Origin: Amia ocellicauda
Taxonomy: Eukaryota > Chordata > Actinopteri > Amiiformes > Amiidae
Direction of reading: 5' to 3'
DNA: 64,000 nucleotides
NCBI RefSeq assembly: GCF_036373705.1
Contig: NC_089850.1
Coordinates: forward strand, 46,871,048-46,935,047
The notes beneath the pieces were generated by a model. It had not been told where the DNA came from. It saw only the letters and a program-made list of their open reading frames with translations, and did no database searches. How positions within the stretch are numbered: the first letter of the stretch is position 1; the number at the start of each line of letters is the position of its first letter. Shown here piece after piece: positions 1-13,657 of this stretch. A program made the position numbers and the translations under genes.

Positions 1-2426
1 TTATCTAAATATAAAGATATGGACAGCACTGCTATCCCAGGAATTAAAGAGAATCAGGCTTAACTATTATTATTATTTTTTTTTTTTGTAAATCCCAAAA
101 GTAAATCAGGCTCAGTGATGACTTTGTATGAATATTATTAGGAACTTTTGATTTTAAGCAGAAAAAGACTAAGGTATGTGCCTTGCAACATACATTAAAG
201 GCAGTTAGAAATGGTAAGAAACTATAATTTATATTTATATCAAATGCAGCTGTCACAGACTAGGGGGTGAATTTTGGTTGAACATTTAAGTCACTTATTT
301 TAAGTAAATTAAAGTAGAACCCTTTTACATGCTTAAAGTAACACACACTGAGTAAGTGGTAAAGCTTTTTTTTTTTTTACTAACAAAAGCTGTCAGATGG
401 GTAGAGCTGAACAAGATGGGCCAAGGACCTTCATGGAATCTTGGATTTCATTTTAGTAATGTGTATTGTTCATTGCAAACCTGTCCACTGTATCTTTTTT
501 TAATGAGGCAGCAGTTTGAGCTGTGTCTGAACAGCCTACAAAGCTTCACATTTGATTTTGCATTAAAACAGAGTCAATATGATGGAATTATTAAGCAGAC
601 TGAGTTAGAAAATGGAAGGATGTTTTATCCGAACCAACAGTTTGTCAATTAAGTGCACAAAGAGGCATATTTTCCAGGTCCAACATTTCACTTCATACTC
701 CAAACATGGACATGTGTGCTAATAAACATGAACAAATACAAAGCATGGAAGGGATGGCTGGAAGAACTTGTTTACCATTCCTTTGCCAGTGCAGTTTCAT
801 GTATGCAGATGCCCTTCAAATACAATACCACGCATTACCAGCAAATAGGGCTCTGTGCCATAATCTGGTACACCTGTCTTTTGAAACAATGTTTTTCCAG
901 GATTCATTTATTTTGCTAAATATTGCTAAATATTATACTACACTCATTTACCAGTTATATGTCTCCAGGGTGTGTTGAACACTGATTCAGACCAGAGAAA
1001 AATGAATAGATCCATAAATAAATAACAACAAGAAGCTAAACAGCAGCACAGTCAGACACTTTCTCAAATACCAATGTGATTTTGTGTCATTGGATACAAG
1101 CATGAAAAAGATGCTATAATAAAAAAGAGAAAGAAAAGAAGATGTTTTTGTCTTTTTTGATACAGGAGGCATCAGAGTCATCTTTGGGATATAATGGCTT
1201 CCTTTGTCATTCTGAGAGCAAATTATAGGATTTTCTATTACAGGAGAAATGAGATTATAGAATGCACCTGCTCCTCCCCCTGACAACAGTTCTGCTCTAA
1301 AAATAGCCTCTTTCCAGACGTGACCTTGCTGTGACTGAGGTATTTGAGCCCTTATCATTCCCATACAGAACAGTCTGGCTTCACAGATTTTGGAAAAAAA
1401 AAAAAAAAAAAAAAGTAGAGACAAATATAGCTTTTTTCACTAAATTTTTATAGGGATAACAGTAGACACCATTTCCCCAAGGTTTTTGTCATAAAATAAG
1501 TCAGGCAAGATGATCGAGTTAAAAAATATGGAACATGAAAATGTATTTAAGACTCACTCCTTTTTCTTTTTCTTCTTTTTTTTTTTTTTTTAACTGGTTT
1601 TGACCCTGAGTTTGAAGACACTAGAAAGCCTCCACTTAAGCTATTTGGGAAATCTGATAACTTCAACATCATAACTACAATCAGGGTTTCAATAGTAAAA
1701 GGTTGAAATGTACAGGTGAATTTTTAAAATATTAAAATTAGTCCAATATTAAAATTAAAACACATCCAACCCCTTTAAAAATAAAAAATAAAAATCAGAG
1801 ATGTAAACATCTATCTAACCATTAGCCTTTTAAAATGCCATGTTAAATCTGGATTGCACTGGAATATTGTACTTTAAACATGGCGTATAGGAAAGGACAC
1901 GAGATAAAGAAACATCCATACATAAGGTTGTGAGTTATCTATTTCCCTGCTACGACTTCATACAGAGAATCAAAAAATAATTTTCTTCAGAAGTGTACTT
2001 GGGGTTTTCAGGAAATTACATCTCTATACTGACTTCTGATGGCAAATTCAAGAACTATATGATGGAGAAAAAAAATGATGGCAGCACAGCTGTGAACTCT
2101 GATAATAGGGTAATTCCCAATTGTTCAAGGCTTGGTCTCCAAATACCTTTTTTGCTTGGCAGTCTGAGATTTTAATGTTTATATGTCTAATTCTGTAAGT
2201 CTGTGCTGCACGGGTGTTTTCCTGGGTTCATTCTCATTAGGCCCTTGTCAATTTGTCTATAAAATAAAAGGTAAAAATTAAGAAATAGTCTCTGAAGCAA
2301 AAATCTACCGTGACTTAAAAGGATGGCTCCCCCTGGAAGCAAAATAGTATGATCCCATCATTTTTCAAGGTCATTTTTGTTACAGGAATACACTCTGACG
2401 GTACTGTGTCTGCAATATGACAGCCA
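1..2426. other. AT-rich gene-free sequence
   Basis: No reading frame here looks like a conserved protein. The sequence is AT-rich with poly-A and poly-T runs near 1389-1413 and 1573-1591. A minus-strand AATAAA (complement of bases 906-911) lies here, so part of the stretch could be the 3' untranslated region of a minus-strand gene whose last coding exon may be at 2427-2501. That link is inference only. Confidence 0.4.
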
Positions 2427-2501
2427 TTAGGCTTTCACATTCACATCCACCGCTCCTCCAAAGACAAGGGACTGATACAGTATGGGAGAGGGTGTCCTGC
2501 T
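2427..2501 (-). CDS. Possible terminal coding exon, unidentified gene
   Basis: On the minus strand a pyrimidine-rich tract ending in ttttctcag is followed by 24 open codons and a TAA stop. The predicted tail begins SRTPSPILYQ and ends GGAVDVNVKA. The segment is richer in G+C than its surroundings and has a plausible splice acceptor. I do not recognise the protein and found no upstream exon. In tetrapods PKIB lies on this side of SERINC1 and would run on the minus strand, but this tail does not resemble PKI proteins. A 24-codon open stretch can arise by chance, so this is only a candidate. Confidence 0.22.
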   Translation of the reverse strand, partial: SRTPSPILYQSLVFGGAVDVNVKA

Positions 2502-5500
2502 CTGAGAAAACAAATTGAAGAGCAAATTAAATGAACCCCCCCCTTGCAATAGCAAAGGTATTGAAAATAATTGAGTTGTTTGCAAATAAACTAAAACCCT
2601 TTTAAGGAAAGGTCAAAGGAGCTGGTTAGAGGTGCCAAATCTGAGGATTGTGAACACTGTAGAAGATGGGACCTTTCACTTTCCAACACTGAAAAGTAGA
2701 GGGGTAAAAAAGCTGTACATATAGGAATAAAATCAAAGAATAGACCTGCTATAACACTGGACCTCTTCAAGAGAAAAAAATCATATTTTATTTTTTAGAA
2801 AGCTTTTCTGTTACTTAAGTGCATTAAAAACCTAAAACTCATTAAAATGCAACATGTTTTAATCCATTACAGAGGAGAGTCAAAGCACAGCACACCTACA
2901 CAATGAAAAGTAAATCCCAGTAAATGTGACAGCCCTATAATAGAATTAAATTTCAGGACCTAGTTTGGCCTCATCCTTAAAGTTACTAATTGGGCAGAGA
3001 CAGCAAACTAATTGGTTTAATCCAAAGAAATAAAGATATTGAACAAAATCTCAGTCCTTAAATCAGAACCCCGCAGACTTATCTGTCATAATATAAAACC
3101 AATCCGAAAATATTCTTAGTGTAAAAAGGCAGTATAAATTAGATAAAGTATTTGAATCAGAAACCTGCTCCCTACAAAGATATTTTTACAAATATGTATA
3201 AAATGTGGGTGACCTTAGTTAGCTTTTCTTTAACAGCAGATTCAGCTTTCTTTCATTTCACATTTTTGAACATTAGTTATTTTAGCCCTAGAGGCAAATA
3301 TCTACTTACAGATGCAGAATTCAACTCTAGAGGGACTATGGCAAGCAGTGAGAACTATTCAACATCCCACTGCCCATTAATAGGTGGCCTAAAGGTTTAA
3401 CTAATGCACAGCAGTAGATTTATTTCATAATTTGTAACTTAGAGTTGTTTAAACACCTGCTTACAACAGTTGTACTGCAACAAGGTGATAATATATGGGA
3501 AGCTCCATTTATAACCCCCAGCTTCTCCATAACAAACACATCTATACATCCACAATCCTGTCATCACCTACATACTACTAGTAAAGGTTAGTGATAGATT
3601 TTCCCAAGAGAAGGTTTTTAATATTGCTATTTTGTTTATAAATAGTGGGTCGCATTAATATACAATTTAACTAGGGAGTATTTATTTGAAACAAAGGTGT
3701 CTATGAAGCCATGAACTGAACAACAGTTCTAACAGAAAGGCAACCCCATATATATTGTGAGAATTGTCTTTCATCATTTAAAAAGAAACATGGTCATTAG
3801 TATACCATCATTAATAAACAGCCTGGAATCATCTCTGCAAAAGTTTTTCTAAATGTTCTCCTAGGTCTTTCCCACCCAGGTTACTATCACTTAGGTAATG
3901 TACAAAACAAAATTGGATTTTTAGACTGGATTTATTTTTTCTTTGCTGTGTTATCAAAGGAATACGAGGAAAACATATTAAAAACACTACATAGCCACTT
4001 CAGGTAGAAATAGATTAAACTGCCCCTGGTAGAAAGTGGCACAGCAGCTTCACCACTCTCACATCCATGCCATTTTATATAAGAATAGACAAACCTGATG
4101 AGCACATGTTGTTTCAGTTTTTATGGGCTAATAGTAAATCTTCCTCTAATGCCTAATGGGCTGTTTAAAGTAGGTCGTATTTAATGGTCTCTAATTTTGT
4201 ATGTCTGTGTTCAGCCTGAGTTTCTGGTCCAAGATTATTTTAATTTCAAAATTAAATATTTTGTCCATATTGCCTAGCAACTTTGCTAGTAGAAAATTAA
4301 TACTAAAAAAGCATTGGATTAGCATTCACATCAATGGCATCTTACATTTTCTGTCAAATATCAAAAGAGGCTCTTCAGTCTCTGTGGAGTTTCTCTTGGT
4401 TGAAAACAAAGAAACAAACTCATCTCTTATCTTCCTTCAAGTGTCAAATCTGATTTTTAAAGGCGACAAACATTGCAGCAGAAGTTAAGTTTGAGCTTCA
4501 GAGGATTAGATTTGAACAAAAGATAAATCAATAGGATTTACATAACTAAGCTGCACTTGAGTTTGAATCAACATATTCCTTTTTCTTCATAACCTTGTTT
4601 TTTAGCATGTTAAAAGCGGTTCTGTAGATTTCTGTGATGGAGCGCATAATTGCAGATTTCTAAACTGGAGCCAGGACAGGTACACCCTGCAGTAGGGAGG
4701 AAGGGAACACTGTGAGCTGCCTCTCTATGCCAAGCGATGCAAACTGCAAAGCCAGGCACCAGATGATTACTGGCATGGTTCCCTCTGCCCACACTGCAGA
4801 GCCACGGGCCCCAGTGGAAGCTTCAGGAAGCGTGGATGATGTCAAGTCCACCCAACTGTGCAACACCCCAGTTGATTAAGGACAGAGCTGCAATATGAAC
4901 CAATATTCAGTGGACTATAATGCCAAATGTATACTATTCGTTAGGCAGAGTTTATTAGTGTGTTTTATCTATCTATGAATCATCAGTGCCATAAAACCTT
5001 GACATGCGCTGTCCGTGCTAATACAATGCGAGACACACATTACATGATTTTTCATAAAGCCAAATCTTGCGTTCCTGGTTATTATTATTATTAGTATTAT
5101 TATTTTACTTTATTAGGATTAATACTATCCACTTTCAAATATCATGGAGATAAAACGTTTCAATGGAAACAGTTGGCGTACAGACATCCGAGTCTAACCA
5201 GCTCTATACATAAGTATAATATCAATTAGATAGTCTAATTAGATGAGCAATTAAAAACAGCGTTGTTTCAGAATACATTTAACCTTAAAAAAATGTCTAA
5301 CAAATTATTCAATCATAATAATAATAAATAGTGTGTGCGCTAATAAAGTGGACACTGAAACAAACAACAAAAAACAAGCCTGGCTACTACTTACATACTG
5401 ACGCTTGAAAAGCACAAAACATCGCTATTTAAAAATAACACACAGACGGTGCAAATATGATACCCTCTGCCAAGCTTACCCCCAGGTATAAAATTAGTAC

Positions 5501-5579
5501 ATTGACATTCCGTCATAAGAAAATAGATTCATATTTCGCAACTCAACTTCAAACACATTAAAAATTACAGACCCTAGCA
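2502..5579. other. Intergenic sequence upstream of SERINC1
   Basis: No convincing gene. The stretch is AT-rich, apart from a moderately GC-richer block at about 4640-4880 that has short open frames on both strands but no recognised domain. Short ATT repeats occur near 5080-5110. I see no RNA gene or intact mobile element. Confidence 0.4.
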
Positions 5580-5719
5580 GAGAGCGGAACTGCGTCACGG
5601 AAGGCGTGGCTTCAGTCCCATCATGGGGGTCTGAAGCGGAAGTGGCTTTGGGACTGTAAACAATAAGCAGACGAGCGTCCATCTTTATACACAGGGAGAC
5701 TTCAAACTAAAATATCGAG
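5580..5719 (+). promoter_or_regulatory. SERINC1 promoter-proximal region and 5' leader
   Basis: This GC-richer block lies directly before the SERINC1 start codon at 5720. It contains a CRE-like TGCGTCAC at 5591-5598 and an ETS-type CGGAAGT at 5637-5643, both common in TATA-less housekeeping promoters. No TATA box is evident. The transcription start cannot be fixed from sequence alone, and an untranslated first exon further upstream is possible. Confidence 0.45.
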
Positions 5720-8700
5720 ATGGGGGGTGTTCTGGGACTATGCTCCATGGCAAGCTGGGTAAGATTCTGGTTTTGTACAATTTGTTATACAATTAAAATA
5801 GATTTAATTTGAAGTCTTGGAACGATCTAGTATATCCGTCTGAAATACAGCAGCAATTCTAGCATGAGATGACAAAGACGGGGAAAAATGGTGCCTGATG
5901 CTGTCTTGAGTGCTGCTCACATAAACCAGTGATGACTCCTGCACAAATAACGGAAATGTCTGCCTTGTACAGTGTTGTTCAGCTTTTAAGTACGCAAATT
6001 ATAATTATATTCGTTACAATTGCCAACACGATTAGGTTATTTCCACAGAAGTCTAATTAATTTGATATGAAAGCTATGTGTTTTTTTGTTTTGTTTTGTT
6101 TAGTTTCAAGTCACATGTGCTGGTAATATCAATTACAGAGGCCAAAATAAAATCTATCTCGCGTCCATCACCTCCACACCCAATTAAACATTTGCACAAC
6201 CTTAATGGATATCGATGGCATTGGGTGTGATGGAATAACCCAGTTCACGTCCTGCATCACCAACGGAATAAATAGGCCACACAAGCACCGTGCAGGAATA
6301 CAGTGAGATATGAAAATATTACAGCCTACAGCACGTAAGAGGTACCCGCATTCAAATAAAGATAAATACGATTACAGATATTTCTCCTTCGAAATGATGC
6401 TGACCTAAATAACTGCGACAGAATATGATAATCGTGCTGCTGTCAGATGTCCCGAAACGTAAGACGCATACCATGGACTAGACACGATCAGGTGTGGATG
6501 CTGATCAAGGGCAGACATTACATGTGTGTGGACTGGAGCATCTTCCTGTCATAATCGGGATTGTGGTCTTTGTATTGATGCGGTTTCCTGTGATGATATT
6601 GCCCAGGGGAAGACGGGCTACTCCCCACCTTGTGATTCTATAGAAATTATGACGTATACTTTTGTTGGAATATCTCCTTCCAAATGTATTACAGAATTCC
6701 CCAAATTAGGGAATGATGATGCAGTTTGATTTATAACGAAAGCCGACAGGAGTTGTGTTTGTAGATGGGAAGGTCCAAGACAATTTTCAAATTCAAGTAC
6801 ATTTTATGGGAATCATTAAAGCATATTTACTGTATCACCATGGCCATTATGAAGCCAATCTCAAACCCTAGTATAATTCCTCAAGGAGTTTTGAGCCTTA
6901 AAACAAACAAGAAAAGGAAGATAGTGTGTTTTTCATCTGATGTGTGAAGGCCAGGACTTGTATTTATTGGTTTATTCTGCTGTTCCTGAATAAAATTCAA
7001 TATGTTGTTGAAATAGTTTTCACACTCTCTACCATTGATTGCATTGGTTGATCTTAGAATCAATTTGTTAGAAGGAAAGTTTATAGGATATATAAATCGT
7101 ACTTGGGATGTGGTTAATGATTTAATCAGAGAGATGCATATTCACTGTTAAGACTTCAGTATTGGACTGAAAACATTCTCACAGAAGACCAACTAGGCCT
7201 AACAGTTTCCTCATTACCAAAAATCTATGTAGGCTATTTGGCCAATTATGTCATTTCATATGTGCTTTGAGGGTTGCTGTTTATCTGTTAAAGAGGCTGC
7301 AGTTACAGGAAGGGGAAGGATTTCGGTACAGTGATTGACAGCTGTAATTCTGATTGGTTGGAATGAATAATACTGGCTGAAAACAGGCAACGGGATCCCA
7401 CAGTGGAAACAAGATGGGGTTATTACACTTCTGTCGCTCACGGTAACCAGGCTCTTGGCAAGGGGTCAGCACATTTTCTGGCTTCGCTTGTTGTCCTGCT
7501 GCACTGGAGAGCTCAGGCAGCATCCTTGTCGACTCACAAATAGATGAACGTGGCAGTAAATTCGGCCAAAGCTGTTTGTGAAGATTGGGTCCATTATAGC
7601 TGAGGAGACGGAACTGTCTGAGAAAGTGGCTGGTTTTAATTAAATATTAAATGTAATATAGTTAATTCTGTAGACAAGAAGTCAGAGAGGATCATTAACA
7701 CTCTGTTTCAGAAGAGTCAATCTGATCTTGTGGCATACTTAAGTGGAATTTGTTTACATCAAACAAGAAAGTCTATAGAAAATGTGAGTTATCATGTTTC
7801 CAGCTGTATAAAAGACCAGATTTGAGAGTTAAGTGATCATACAGTTTTAAAACAGCATTTTTTCTGTGTAGATTACATATTATGTATTAAATTTGAATTA
7901 TAAGAAAAAGTACCAAATGTAGATTTTGGTGAGTGGAAGCTTTTATTAATTTATTTGGTATGCATATGGCATGGGGGTGAGCTATATTTTATAAAGGTCC
8001 AAATACTCTGACAGGTTTAGGATTTAGAGTAGAGTAGACCATATGATTTAATAGTCTTTAGCAAATCTCACGAGATACTTATAAAAAGTGAATGCAGGTG
8101 CAGGGTAATTGGATTTGAGATCACTTGATCCATGGCCATTACTGGAAATAAAATAACAATTTGACAGCAAGAAGCAGAGAAATTGGTGGCAGAAGAGGTT
8201 AATATCTGTCAAAACTCAGAGATTACATATTCTCGTTCCCCACAAAAAATAAATAGAGCCTCAGTTCCCTAATTTCTTTTTACATCCCGTTTTGCTTGGG
8301 TGTTTTTTCACATTGATGTGGCCTAATGCATACTTAGAAGTGGCTTAATACACATGAAGATAATTACTCGCATGCTTGCAGTGGAAAACACATCTCTCTA
8401 CTAGAGATACAAACAAAAATATCATAGGGTCATCTATATAGTATTGGATTTGAGAAACCAGAAATTATTTTTAGAGAATGCAGCTAATTTGTTGCTTTGT
8501 TTTTTCTCAGATTCCTTGTCTGTGTGGCAGTGCACCCTGCCTGTTGTGCAGCTGCTGTCCAAGTGGAAACAACTCCACTGTCACTCGCCTCATCTATGCC
8601 TTCTTCCTCCTGCTGGGCGTAGGGGTGGCTTGTATAATGCTGATGCCAGGGATGGAGGAACAACTAAAGAAGGTAATAATAATAAAAAAAACAAAATAGC

Positions 8701-11700
8701 CAAACGTCTATTAAATTAACTTTGTCCTTCCAAGAAACAACGAATGTGTGCATTGCTGTCTGCAGAAGATTATATCAAAGGAAATCAAAGTGTTTTTAAT
8801 TTGTGAAAGTGTGTTTTATTTCCATCTTAAATGAAATATAAAGACCTTGTCCCATTGGTATTGACAGAGTCCGTTCTTCTTCTGTCTCTGTTTAGATTCC
8901 TGGCTTCTGTGAAGGGGGAATGGGAACTTCTCTCCCAGGCATCCATGGCCACGTCAATTGCGATGTTCTCGTGGGCTACAAGGCCGTCTACCGTGTGTGC
9001 TTTGGCATGGCCATGTTCTTCCTGCTCTTTTCGCTGGTGATGATCAAAGTGAAGAGCAGTCAGGATCCAAGAGCCGCAGTCCATAATGGGTAAGGAGGGG
9101 AGCCAGCTGGTGTGTGTGTGGGTGTGTGTGTCTCCGCAGCATTTGTGGAGACAGCTCTGAGGGTTTGTGGTGACAGCCCTTGGCAATCCTGCTAGAAATG
9201 CAGAGCAGGTCGAGAGGACAATCCTTATAATTCCTATTGTTTTTTAGTTATGAACACATTCTGTGAAATTGTCTCCTTATACCATCTTTATTCTTCGATG
9301 AGAGGAAAAAATAAATAAATAGTGCTTTAGTGCTTTTCTTTCTTGTGTTGGAGTAGGAAACAAACCAATTTATCTAGGAAAATTATTGTTTTGATCCCTT
9401 TGGAAACCGCTTTGTAATTTCTATTTATTTATTTTTAATTGCTAATGAAATTAAAACATCTTTTATAGGTTTTGGTTCTTCAAGTTCGCAGCAGCCACAG
9501 CCATCTCGGTTGGAGCATTCTTCATTCCCGAGGGCCCTTTTACCACAGGTAACATTGTTTGCTCATATTGCTACCCCCCGAATTAAAATATTTTTAGTTT
9601 ATTTATGTATGACTATTTTGTAAAACAGTGTAGTAATTGAGGGGGATATCTCTTCTGATTTTGATTGACAACAACAAACAATTTCTGTAGCTATTTGTAC
9701 TTGTATACTGTAGTACAGGAATATACGACCAAGCAGAATGTCCCAATACTAATGATTAGAGGGTAATATCAGAAACGCAGGAATGTCTGGAGATCGTCGG
9801 CTAGATATCCCAACCAAAGAAGATTTATAGAATGTTAAAATGGAGAGTATATATACATTTATACCTGCTTCTTCCTGTGACTGCCCTCTAACTTCGGCTT
9901 GCTGAGTATTCTGGATCATGGCCGCCCTGCTCTTCTCTCCCCTTAGTGTGGTTCTATGTTGGCATGGGTGGCGCTTTCTGCTTCATCCTGATCCAGCTGG
10001 TGCTGCTGATTGACTTTGCCCACTCCTGGAACGAGTCCTGGGTGGAGAGGATGGAGGAAGGCAACTCCAGGTGCTGGTATGCAGGTAAAGACGGAAGAAA
10101 GTGAGAGGAAACTTCTCGCCCAGCAGTACTCTCATTCATGTTCACAATATGGGGTTCAATAGGATAGATTAATCAAGAAAACCTATCACTGGATTGAGGG
10201 CATCATGCTGTAGTTCCTGCAAAACATCACTGGAACATCACAGGAATCACTGACATTATTTGCAGTGGAGGACATATATTATTATTGATTAGACCTAATT
10301 GCCTTCTTGGCATTGCTATATTGATACTCATATTTTCTTTCTTTCTTTCTTTCTTTCTATAAAAGCTCTTCTCTCGGCCACAACTCTGAACTACATCCTT
10401 TCCATGGTTTCCCTGGTCCTGTTCTACGTGTACTACACCCACTCTGATGGCTGCACTGAAAATAAAGCTTTCATCAGTGTCAACATGCTGCTGTGCGTTG
10501 GAGCTTCTGTGATGTCTATCTTGCCTAAAATCCAGGTATTAGACTGGACGATTTGTATTTCAGTTGATCCTTTTTTATTTTTTAAATTTCTACCTTCAGT
10601 ATGCAGCATACAGTAATGATATATATGTATGTATGTATTTATTTATTGATGAATGCATTTATTTTACACAGGAGTCTCAGCCACGGTCTGGGTTGCTGCA
10701 GTCCTCCATTGTTACCCTTTACACCATGTATTTGACCTGGTCTGCCATGACTAATGAACCAGGTGAGCTGGCTTTGGGACCCTCTTCATGCTGGGTAAAA
10801 CAGACAGACATTTCCTGACAATTCTGCACTTGTTGAGTAAATCCACCTAGATTTTATTTTTTAACTGTTAACACATTCTGTATAGATCATCAGTTTTGAT
10901 GAGGGGGACTTCTTACTTGAAGTGTTGGTACTGCTGGCTAAGGACTCAGTGCTGAATCTTAAAATTACATGTTTGTGTGTATATGTAACAAAGTGTGGGC
11001 CCAGTTCGTGGTCTGAACCAGTGTACAACCAAGTTCAGTGGCTTGTCTTTTCATGATGGGCACCAATTTAGAATGCAAACTTATTTTAGCTCTAGTGTTA
11101 TCTTTATTGTACATCGAAGCTCTTACTTAGTGTTTTAGCTCTTTGCAATCAGTGTGGATTGCATATACAGGTTTTTGTAACATGAGGGATTTTTTTTCTT
11201 CCAGACCGAAAGTGCAATCCGAGTTTGCTGCGCATTATTGGGTACAACAACACTGGAACACCAAGCCAAGATAAGGTTGTTCAGTGGTGGGATGCTCAGG
11301 GAATTGTGGGACTGGTCCTGTTCTTGCTTTGTGTGCTTTATTCGAGGTAAGTACAGGACATGACACACAGTCGTACAGAAAAGATTTACATTTCCTTCAC
11401 AGAACACTAGGATACATTTCAATAATGACACTTTTACTGTAATATGCCTTGAGTTATTTTCTTATTTATGTATCATTAGCCTGATCAGTAGCACAAAAGA
11501 TAAGGAATGGTAAGCGAGTCCTGCTGAATAATCCGCTTTTTGCCTTTTCAGCATTCGCAATTCTTCAAACAGCCAAGTCAACAAACTGACCCTGACCAGT
11601 GACGAGTCTGCTCTGATCGAAGATGGCAGCAGCCGCTCGGAAAACTTTGAGGAAGGCGATGGTGTGAACCGTGCAGTCGACAACGAGAAGGACGGGGTTA

Positions 11701-12237
11701 CATACAGCTACTCCTTCTTCCACTTCATGCTCTTCTTGGCTTCACTGTACATCATGATGACTCTTACCAACTGGTACAGGTGAGTGGCCTTATGGACTGT
11801 ATTGACACAGCTGCATCTGAAGGTGTTGTAGTGAACATCACTGAGGACCGCAGCTCAACGAGCATGTCATGGCACGGCAGACAATGTTGCGGGTCCTGTA
11901 ACGACCCAACAAAATTAAATGTCTGATCATGGCAGTTAACACCATTGTGCCTCTTTTTGTAAGTGGAGATTTCTGTTGGGTTTCTAGCTTTAGTGTTGGT
12001 ATCATTGGTACCCAACTGCACTTTAGCCTTCCTGCAGCTTCTGTCACCAGGTGTTCTCTGTAATGAACTCTCATGTGAATTCCCATTTCCCCTCACAGTC
12101 CTGATTCTACTTATGAGACGATGACCAGCAAGTGGCCGTCGGTGTGGGTGAAGATCTCCTCCAGCTGGATCTGCATCGCACTGTATGTCTGGACTCTGGT
12201 CGCTCCACTGGTTCTCACAAACCGCGATTTCGACTGA
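5720..12237 (+). CDS. serinc1: Serine incorporator 1 (SERINC1), ten coding exons
   Basis: Coding exons are 5720-5758, 8511-8672, 8896-9089, 9469-9548, 9947-10084, 10366-10535, 10672-10762, 11205-11346, 11552-11779 and 12099-12237. All introns are GT-AG and phases match throughout. They join to 1383 nt, or 460 residues, close to the roughly 453 of mammalian SERINC1. The protein starts [13 protein letters not shown], has the Cys-rich [19 protein letters not shown] segment (about residues 16-34), about ten hydrophobic segments (first near 40-58), the WNESWVE loop, an acidic loop in exon 9, and the family C-terminus [15 protein letters not shown] proteins are multipass membrane proteins linked to serine-lipid (phosphatidylserine, sphingolipid) metabolism and lipid scrambling; some paralogues restrict retroviruses. 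The N-terminus and tail match SERINC1 better than SERINC3 or SERINC5. The gene is intact, with no stops or frameshifts, and converges on HSF2. Confidence 0.97.
5759..8510 (+). other. SERINC1 intron 1
   Basis: This is the largest SERINC1 intron (2.75 kb), bounded by gtaag and a ttttttctcag acceptor. It holds no recognisable exon, RNA gene or intact transposon. The first part (about 5760-6500) is less AT-rich than the rest. Short open frames inside it lack family resemblance. Confidence 0.7.
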
Positions 12238-13498
12238 GCAGGGAGGCCGAGAGGCGAAGCACTCTGGATGTATTCCGCATTGTGACTAAAAGGAGGAGGT
12301 TACTGTGTTTCAGGCTTCAGTGTAATTGTAAATACGTGTATGTCTTTGTGGCTGACCCTACATGTTTGTTTTGCTGCATGTCAGAACACTTTAGGTGTGT
12401 CAGGTCATTGTGTTCAAAGAGAAGTTTTTGCAAACCATTTGCCACGTCATCTAGTCGTTCATGGATGCACAGGGAGTTTCATGAGGAAGGAGCATGGCTT
12501 GCACAGAGTACAGAGCAGTGAGTGGCCTCTGATGAGGCACCAAATGAAATGTGTTGGCGATTCTGTCAGAGGATGAGCAGAGCTTATGGATTAAAATTAT
12601 TCTCCCCCCCTGCTTCCCTCCCGCTCCCCTCCAATATTTATGGATTGCTGCTGAAACCAGGAAGAGATTATCCCAACCAGGTCTGAAAAGGGAATTATAT
12701 TTCTATTTACATCATCACTAAATTAGTTTGACTTGCTACTAAGAACTTGCTTATGGTACTTAGTCATTTTAAATATTTTTCCTTGATGTTGAAGTAGCTG
12801 TCCTAGTGTTTGTTCCCAGTGCAGCACTGTTGAAGAGAAGTTTTTAATGATAGGAATAGGCAAGGTGTTTGAACTCCATGTGGTCTTTTCACTTCCTCCT
12901 TTCTTTCAGTGTAAGGCTATATGCTTTGTTTTTCCTTATAAATAAAAGCATGCAGTTGTAACAATTGTATGATATCTTTTATAACTATTTGGGAGTGTTT
13001 AATTTGCTGTGATTTATTTTTTCCATAAGTTAGATTAGTATGTTTTTATTTTGGTTTGTAGTTTTTTTTTGCTTCACCATTCTAGTTGGGATAGGTAAAG
13101 CTCTATACAAGTGGCAGTATTGCATTAAAGCCAGTATCTGAATACTAATCTTTTGCAGCCTTTACAGCAAGTTTTAAAGCAGTATTGAAGATTGTGTTCT
13201 AGAAAAAGTTTTGTTTCTTTCATATAATGCTGTTCTAGACTTTGAAGAAATTGCACTGGATGTTTTAAATTAGTTGTACTTTCCTAAAGAAATTTGCTTT
13301 GTATGTGCACAAAAATAGACTTGTCTTTTTCAGAAGTGGTCAACATTTTACAGACACCTAAAAAGCTGTACCTTGGGTGTGTTTGTGGGAGGGGAGATTA
13401 AAAATCATGTAGCTGCACTTTATGAGCTAACTTTGCTTCTTCTGCTTGATTTTCCTTGCCTTTGACCTGTAAATGTATTGTAACATTTTGTCATTAAA
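12238..13498 (+). other. SERINC1 3' untranslated region with two polyA signals
   Basis: After the SERINC1 TGA at 12235-12237 the sequence turns T-rich without further coding. A canonical AATAAA lies at 12941-12946 and an ATTAAA at 13493-13498, giving predicted 3' UTRs of about 0.7 or 1.25 kb. Alternative polyadenylation is therefore plausible. The end lies close to the HSF2 3' end, so long transcripts of the two genes could overlap. Confidence 0.6.
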
Positions 13499-13657
13499 TT
13501 TGTTTTAAGGCAAACATCTTTCTCTTGTTCTGAGTGTTTGCTTCTTGTATCCTCTGCTGGGGTATAATGAGTGCAACAATATTGATGTTGGCAGAAAGAC
13601 CTCCACAGGCATGCAGTGCTGCAGAAGTGCATTACTAATTTATGAACATCCCAGAGG

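Noticed and set aside
987..1424. 145-codon minus-strand open frame
   Set aside because: It begins in a poly-A tract (poly-Phe), has no domain and low-complexity composition; chance is the best explanation.
4640..4880. GC-richer patch with open frames on both strands
   Set aside because: No conserved motif and no exon-like borders that I could defend; left as intergenic.
1..5579. PKIB orthologue next to SERINC1
   Set aside because: Expected from tetrapod synteny, but no PKI pseudosubstrate-like coding exon was seen on the minus strand; it may lie outside the window.
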